Shown here in pieces: positions 58,180 to 64,000 of a DNA stretch of 64,000 bases; position 1 is the stretch's first letter, and every line of letters starts with the position of its first letter. The notes beneath the pieces were generated by a model that saw only the letters and a program-made list of their open reading frames with translations, searched no databases and was not told the DNA's origin. Where the stretch lies: NCBI GenBank assembly GCA_025531455.1, contig JAMYHL010000002.1, positions 930,001 to 994,000 of the forward strand. Reading direction: 5' to 3'. The stretch is from Apiotrichum sp. Y4204. Lineage: Eukaryota > Basidiomycota > Tremellomycetes > Trichosporonales > Trichosporonaceae. Made by a program: the position numbers and the translations under genes.

Positions 58180-59037
58180 AAGTGAAGTGAATGATGGAAA
58201 CCCACGATACAGTGTCACTACGAGGGACGCTGTGCGTATCACCTGCCGACGCCCTACGGTCACAGAACGGCAATATGCATGCATATAGACTTGGACTCTA
58301 CGGCGACTAACAGTCGTTTCACAGCGGTGCACGCACAGGTCGAGACTCACGGCTGAATTACGCGGGACTCGGTACGCGTTCGGTTCCCAGAATCCCTGGT
58401 CTAGCCTGGCCGGAATCTGCACAGCCGCATCGATGCGTCCCAGACCAACATTTACAGGGTGCACCGCGCTCTCATCCGCACCTCGGATCACTTTGACCAC
58501 AGATCTACTAATCATGAAATGGTGTCGTGACCTCGTCTCGTTTTTCGTCAAGTCATCTGTCGTCCAGAACCTGTGACGATCGGTTGGGGCGCTGTGGTGG
58601 GTCGAGTTTCTGACGCATGTTCTGCCGACGTCGGGCCTCCTCGCCAGGTCTGTATGTAGTTCGCCCTCTTTCATGAGGTCCTTGAGTATCATGCCCGTTC
58701 CAAGACAACTGGCTCGTTCAACAACCTGGATAGATGCCGTGACGTGCTTCCAGTATAAGCTCAGATTACGGCACGAAGGTTCCTGATCACAATGGTACAG
58801 CCCATTTCATCCTGCGGCGGTGCTGCAAGCTACTGTATGCCGTCACGGGATGACTCCAATTGAGCGTATCGTTGCAGATTGGGCCAATAACCATCTGACA
58901 TACAGCAACTTCGAGAACATCACGAGAGTGGGATTGGATTCCCGCCGTTCGTCTGTCGGACCATCTGCGCAGAGGCATGGAAGCGCGATTCTTTAAACCC
59001 AGGTTTTGGTTTCTGACATGCACTCTCGCTCACCATC
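58180..59037. other. Intergenic region, no gene seen
   Basis: 3' flank of the PTM1-like gene and promoter of the membrane glycoprotein gene. Nothing else was recognised. Confidence 0.5.
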
Positions 59038-60840
59038 ATGCTGTGGCTCGCCCTCACCACGGTCGCCGCACAGGCCACGGCGTCCCTCACATTACGCCCG
59101 CTGAACGTGACGCTGAGCGACCAGGACTCGGTGCTGCGCTACGACCCGCCGGCCGCATCCTTCGTGAACAGGTCGTTGGTGGCCACACCCCCCCACCAGG
59201 GGTGGAACCTGTCGTACTCGCAGCTCGCGCCATGGTCGATGGCGAGGTTCGGAAAGGGACAGAGTTCACACACGACCCAGCTTGCCGGCGCGAATGTCAC
59301 CCTCGACGCGACTGCCACAGACATGTACTTTTGGGGTTCTATGACCGACGACGCGGAGCTGAGGTTGGACATCGACGGCAAGAGCACCATTTTCTCCAGT
59401 AGCGCCGCCGCGCCTCAGTTTCCCGACGGACCGGCAAACGTTACACTCCTGGCGTCGATGACCGGGCTGGAGCTTGGCGAGCACACTGCCGTGCTCACCC
59501 TCCAAAAGGGACAGGTGACGCTCAACAACGTGATCTTCACGACTGCGATCCAGACGGAGGCTGCCGACGCGACCATGTCGGATGTGAGCGAGGTCTTCAC
59601 CGTCCTGGAGGGCTCGACGAAGAATGGCGAATTTGTTGCAAAGAGTGGCGGATGGGCAGCGATATGGGACATGTGCAATGCCCCAGACTACGTGACTGGG
59701 GAATGTCCGAATCGCATGCCGCGGGTCACTACGTGGGATGAAGATGCCCAGCTTGAGTGGACGACACCGGTGAACGCGAGCTTCATGGAGCTTATCACGC
59801 TGAATGATCACAACGGCGCAGCGTACATTGTGCAGGTCAGCCCGCCTCTGGGCTCCAGCCCGGAGACGACTTTTAGATCGTCAATCATGAGTCCGTTCAT
59901 GGGCGCCAACAACACCATCTTCCAGGCGCCGCTCGACCCATCGGTCACGTACACAATCACGCTCACACGCCCCGGGCCCAAGGAAGACCCAAACCCCACG
60001 TACATGAGCCTCCATTCGGTTCGGTACCGCCTCAGCACCTGGTACGCCACCGGCACTGTTCTCCGCTGACTAATAGCAAAACTTGCTCCGACCAAGAAAA
60101 GAACGGCGCCATTTCTCTGCAGTCATCAAGCGCCACATCCGTCTCTGGCCCACTCAGCACCTCATCTGTTCCCGAACCACAGGCGCACTCCTCTTCAACC
60201 AAGAGCAACACGGGCGCAATCGCGGGCGGCGTCATCGGCGGCGTGGTTGTGCTGTGCCTCATCATCGCGGGAGTCCTATTCTGGCGGCGAAGGCGTACAA
60301 AGCGGGAAAAGTCGTGAGTCCTCCTTTGCCCTCCCACTGACAGTGCCCAGTGTGATAGACAAGGAAACGCCCGAGACAGACCACATCGTGAAGCCTTTCC
60401 AGTCCACCACATTCCTCAAGTCACCCCATCACACAGACTCTGTGGGCAGAACCGCATCCGGAGTCTCACCAACAACCACCGACAACCCATCGTTCTCAAG
60501 TCCGATCAGCAGCACACCGGCCGCGGGTACCAGACACAACTTTGGGGAGGGGAACGGCCCGTCTCCAGCGTATACGCAAAGCCAGACGAGCTCGGGAACA
60601 GCGCCGCTCACCGATAACAAATCGACATACCGCCCTACTCCGCCTGCGCACTTGTCCCCGGGACAGGCGGCTACGAGCACCCTCGATTCGCCGGTCAGCC
60701 CCACCCCGGCAATAGACGCCGCGCCGCTGGTTCTCGAGCAGGAGGACGCGGGGCGTATCGTCGAATGGGTGCCACCACGGTACAACGCGCGCTGGCGGTC
60801 GGAGCGTGATTCGGATGGCGCGTCGACCTACCGGGATTGA
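59038..60840 (+). CDS. Mucin-like single-pass plasma membrane glycoprotein
   Basis: Exons 59038-60041, 60077-60313 and 60351-60840 give 576 aa. Signal peptide (MLWLALTTVAAQATA); beta-rich ectodomain of about 330 residues with at least seven N-glycosylation sequons (NVT, NRS, NLS, NNT); Ser/Thr/Pro stalk; one membrane helix (GGVIGGVVVLCLIIAGVLFW) followed by RRRRTKREK stop-transfer; cytosolic Ser/Thr/Pro-rich tail with YTQSQTSSG and a charged end. The first intron (35 nt, GTACGC donor, CTGACTAAT branch) removes an in-frame stop that would otherwise truncate the protein before the helix. The layout resembles fungal surface sensors, but no sensor domain (WSC or similar) was recognised. Confidence 0.8.
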
Positions 60841-61611
60841 GCGTCGAGAAGATTTGGACTTTTGCGCTGCGGTGCCTTGGTGGTATTGCATGGCGAAACC
60901 TGTTGGAGATGGTCCGGGGAGGGCAGGTTCTATGACTGTACAGTTGTAATTAGTGGAAAGGTGCATGAGCACATGAGGAAATTGATGACCTGGTGGAAAA
61001 TCTCCGCTATGGATCTCGCCAGTGTTGCACCCCTGACCACATTTTCCTTCTCGTCTAAGCGCAGTCGCGTCCGCCGTCAGTCGAGATGGCATTATAAACT
61101 CTAGATCCCATTCCTAACGGCACTCGCTTAAGCCGAGTGGCGGGGTTCGAGTGAAGCGTGCGCTGCCGCCGTCGCAGCCAATCTAACAGCCACGCTGGAG
61201 CAATCTGGCCATTCGTCTGGCTCCACTGTATGGCACAGCTAAACGAAAGGAAGTGAGGAGATGTCAGTAGATTTCAGAGAAGCTCATCAGATGTCAGAAG
61301 CGAGCTAAGGCTGAAAGTGTGGAAAGTGAAACTTCGTGCTGAGAGCAGCAGAACCTCCCGTCCGCGATATCCACATATCCGGGTGTGCTACTGTCGGCAA
61401 CCCGGCAACTCACGGGATAACTCGCCTCGCATCTCCACAAGCTCGCATCTCCACAAGACTCCGACTCGCTTGGCGGCCGGCTATCATCGGCGCGTTGGCG
61501 CGATATCGGCGGGTCCGAGCCCAGACTTCCATGATCGTCCCAGACGACCCGCTCTGAACCGAGCTCCGCGAGTTGGCGATGTTGGTGTTGTGAACACCAC
61601 ACAAAAAAGTA
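60841..61611. other. Intergenic region, no gene seen
   Basis: It includes a tRNA-like GCCGAGTGG...GGTTCGAG fragment near 61132 that does not fold. Otherwise it is the promoter of the reductase gene. Confidence 0.5.
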
Positions 61612-62815
61612 ATGCTGCTGCCCCGACTCCGGTCCCTCTCTCCCCCACTCTCCAGATCTCTCGCAAGCATGACCAACGCCTCGGCGACGCGCCCGAACGC
61701 GCTCCTCTTCGGCCTCGGCGCCATCGGTGGCGTGTACGCCCACCTCCTGCAGGCGTCTGGCGCCGTCAATGTCTCGGCGGTCGCGCGGAGCAACTACCAG
61801 GACGTCAAGGAGCGGGGATACCGCCTCAAGAGCGAGAAGTTTGGCGAGCACACACACATGTTTGATGGTGGTGAGTATTTCGGTGCGTCGTTGCAGTGAG
61901 ACTGACGGTCTCCAGTGTACAAGGACACAAAAGAGGCAGCTGCGAGCGGAAAGAAGTTTGACTATGTCCTGTGTGCGAACAAGGCGCTGCTGGACTCGAC
62001 GCCATCGCTGGCAGAGCACCTCGCGCCCGTAATCTCGGACAACACCGCGATTGTCCTGCTCCAGAACGGCGTCGGCAACGAGGAGCCGCTGCACGCCGCG
62101 TTCCCAAACACGCCGGTCCTCTCAGCGGTCGTGTGGACTGGCGCCAAGGTCCTGCCTACCGGCGCGGACGGCATCCCGACGATTCAGCAGTTTTCGGCCG
62201 AGGGCCTCACTATCGGCGTCGACTACACCAAAAACAGCGACCGCGAGGCGGAGAAGAAGAAGCTCCTACAGCTCACTGGATGGCTCGAGTCGGCAGGTAG
62301 CGCAGTCGTCGTCACGGACGATATCCAGACCGAGCGGTGGATCAAGGTCGTCTGGTGAGTCGTAGCCAGAGCTCTGGGGCTGATGGCAGGAACTGCGCAT
62401 GGAACACGCTCACGACGGTGACCCGCCTGCGCACAAACCACATCTTCGAGTCCTCCCCCGGCGCCGACGACTTTTCCGTCAAGCTCATGCGTGAGGTCGT
62501 GTCCGTCGCGCAGGCCAAGGGCCTCAAAGTCCCGGATGACCAGCCCGAGCAGCTCATGGTCAAGATCAAGGGTATGCCCGGGGCGGGGCTGCCGAGCTCG
62601 ATGATGATGGACAACGAGGCAGGGCGGCAGACCGAGGTCGAGGTCATTCTCGGAACGCCTGTGCGTGAGGGGCAGCGTCTCGGTGTGCCGGTCCCGATTC
62701 TTGAAACGTGAGTGTAAACCCGGGTTTATCTGCTCACGGAAGACTCTACGTTATCATCAAGGCGCTCGACTGGCGGAACATGAACAGGGAAAGGGCCGAC
62801 ACCGAGGGGCCGTAA
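61612..62815 (+). CDS. 2-dehydropantoate 2-reductase (ketopantoate reductase)
   Basis: Exons 61612-61870, 61916-62354, 62390-62707 and 62743-62815 give 362 aa. NADPH motif ALLFGLGAIGGVYAHLL near 30, LLQNGVGNEEPL near 130, catalytic Lys in WIKVVWNCAWNTLTTV near 230 (restored by splicing), and the C-terminal EVEVILGTPVREGQRLGVPVP segment are diagnostic of the ApbA/PanE family. It reduces ketopantoate to pantoate for pantothenate and CoA synthesis. The first ATG adds MLLPRLRSLSPPLSRSLAS, a plausible mitochondrial presequence; a second ATG at 61669 would give a cytosolic form. Confidence 0.92.
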
Positions 62816-63177
62816 TGGACATGGTAGTATTGCATAGGAGATAGAAGGCGGTCTCTCAGTGGGTGCTGTGTAGTGAGCTGCAGCGATGACGACAGGCTGT
62901 TATGCCAAACTATGCGCGTCTTCTCAGTACTAACGCTTCTCACTGCTACTGAGTTACGAACAGAGGTACTCATCATACTCCGTGCGACTGATCATGGCGG
63001 TCGACTTGGGCAGTTGGTATAACCGTGAGGGGGAAAGGATATGAAACGCTATCTCTCTCTCAAAGGCGACTCTACGGCTGTCTTCCTCCTCACGTCACTG
63101 AGCACGGCTGTGGGCTGGCCTCATGCTAACTATTGTCCTGCCTTCTCCTCATCACTCTCCGGCCTCCTTCGATAACA
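62816..63177. other. Short intergenic region
   Basis: 362 bp between the reductase stop and the next ATG. Nothing was recognised. Confidence 0.5.
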
Positions 63178-64000
63178 ATGTCCTCTCCAGTCTCAGCCGC
63201 AACTGATTCCAACGCTGATTCCGACACTCATTCCGACACACAGTCCGTAACGTCTGACTCGGAGTCTGCGTCCACCGCAACGGATCCTGAACCCGCCCAC
63301 CCCAAAAGTCTCTCTGCAGCAAGTGAGGCTTCCCGTGATGCACTGCACCTCGCCATGAGCAGGACGGACGGTGCCCTCAACCGACCTCTTCTCGGCTTCA
63401 TCTACGCCGTATTTCGTGCCAACGGCTATCCTGCCAGGCTCCCAATGAAATATGTTCTTGCTGCAATCAACACTTACGGCCCTCGTGCGTTATCTGCATC
63501 CCCACAGTGGCCATTCATTCTATCTCATTGTCTTCCTCTGACAGCAGAGTACCGGGGTCCTTTCATAGCAGCGACAGAAAATCCTCCCACTTGGGGCGTA
63601 CGCTTCTTCTACGACGACGTATGGCTTACTGAGGTGAATCAAGTCGCCCTCGACCACCCCTTGCCGCCTTCCCAGCTTCATCGACTCGTCAAAGCCATTA
63701 TCAACTCACCGTACTGCTTTATCGCGGAGGAAGGATCCGGACTGGAGCACTGTATACCCAGCGTGCAAGTCAATACGTTGCTCCGCAAGTTGCACGAGCT
63801 CCCACGTTGTTTCCCCGTCATGAACTGCCCGCACGGCCTCGACGACCATTCCCTGATTGACGCATTCGACACCGATCAAGGCACCGTCTATACTCTCACC
63901 AGGTGGGACTGGGGCGCGATCCGTCAATACCTCGACAAAGCAGACAGTGCAGTTGGCGCGCCGATCTACAGTCCTGAAGATATTAGAGGATTGGCTACGG
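63178..64000 (+). CDS. Unknown protein, 3' end beyond the window
   Basis: Exon 63178-63484, then 63548 to the window edge (open). The start MSSPVSAATDSNADSD is Ser/Thr/Asp-rich and disordered; from about residue 55 a folded-looking region begins (ALNRPLLGFIYAVFRANGYP), continuing over the junction as TYGP-Q-YRGPF and then TWGVRFFYDDVWLTE and AIINSPYCFIAEEG. The acceptor is CAGCAG, so a form one codon longer (PEYRGPF) is equally possible. The frame stays open for 453 nt to the end, supporting coding. I do not recognise a family. Confidence 0.62.
   Translation, partial: MSSPVSAATDSNADSDTHSDTQSVTSDSESASTATDPEPAHPKSLSAASEASRDALHLAMSRTDGALNRPLLGFIYAVFRANGYPARLPMKYVLAAINTYGPRALSASPQWPFILSHCLPLTAEYRGPFIAATENPPTWGVRFFYDDVWLTEVNQVALDHPLPPSQLHRLVKAIINSPYCFIAEEGSGLEHCIPSVQVNTLLRKLHELPRCFPVMNCPHGLDDHSLIDAFDTDQGTVYTLTRWDWGAIRQYLDKADSAVGAPIYSPEDIRGLAT

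Noticed and set aside
61119..61170. tRNA-like fragment (GCCGAGTGG ... GGTTCGAG)
   Set aside because: Box-like words are present but the T and acceptor stems do not pair.
1..64000. CRISPR arrays, insertion sequences, prophage or plasmid functions
   Set aside because: No repeat-spacer pattern, transposase or phage protein was seen; gene structure is eukaryotic throughout.

Overview
The window reads as nuclear DNA of a basidiomycete yeast, most likely a tremellomycete (the Cryptococcus/Trichosporon side of the tree). The grounds are GC-rich coding sequence, many short introns (mostly 33-128 nt, GTRNGT donors, CTAAC/CTGAC-type branch sites close to the acceptor), an intersectin-type RhoGEF like Cryptococcus Cin1, and a Cdc7/SepH-type septation kinase. 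No bacterial, phage or transposon genes were seen, and no CRISPR array. The species cannot be fixed from sequence alone. Exon borders below were placed by hand from splice signals, reading frame and protein motifs.

Layout. 0.9-6.5 kb, minus: a large CH-kinase-C1 septation-type kinase ending in a CaaX-like box. 6.5-13.9 kb: a 7.4 kb stretch with no supportable gene, containing two long poly-G runs. 13.9-17.7 kb: a convergent pair, an AMID/FSP1-type flavoprotein (+) and a long-chain alcohol oxidase (-) ending in a peroxisomal signal. 18.4-24.7 kb: a secreted protein with a duplicated eight-cysteine unit (-), a small hydrophilic protein (-), and a lower-GC secreted protein with dibasic cleavage sites (+). 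27.2 kb: an NTF2/SnoaL-like protein. 29.4-31.5 kb: a flavin monooxygenase (-), then a two-exon small protein (-). 33.7 kb: the complex I assembly factor CIA30 (+). 35.1-42.2 kb: a 2208-residue intersectin/Pan1-like scaffold (-). 43.1-45.8 kb: an Ala/Pro-rich protein and a GPI-type wall protein (both -). 49.7-64 kb: a run of plus-strand genes: acyl-CoA synthetase, a putative mitochondrial protein, tRNA-Gly(GCC), a PTM1-like seven-TM Golgi protein, a mucin-like single-pass membrane protein, ketopantoate reductase, and a partial unknown gene cut by the window edge.

How the genes relate. There is no obvious gene cluster. Two themes recur. One is membrane, actin and cytokinesis control: the scaffold couples endocytic adaptor, actin-binding and Rho-activating modules, and the kinase couples a CH domain to C1 and prenyl-type membrane signals. 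The other is lipid/CoA/redox metabolism: alcohol oxidase, acyl-CoA synthetase, ketopantoate reductase, AMID-like and FMO flavoproteins, CIA30. The most interesting single observation is the scaffold gene, which joins Pan1-type and intersectin-type domains. Its one long intron has an in-frame stop right at the donor, so simple retention would give a short form without the GEF module.
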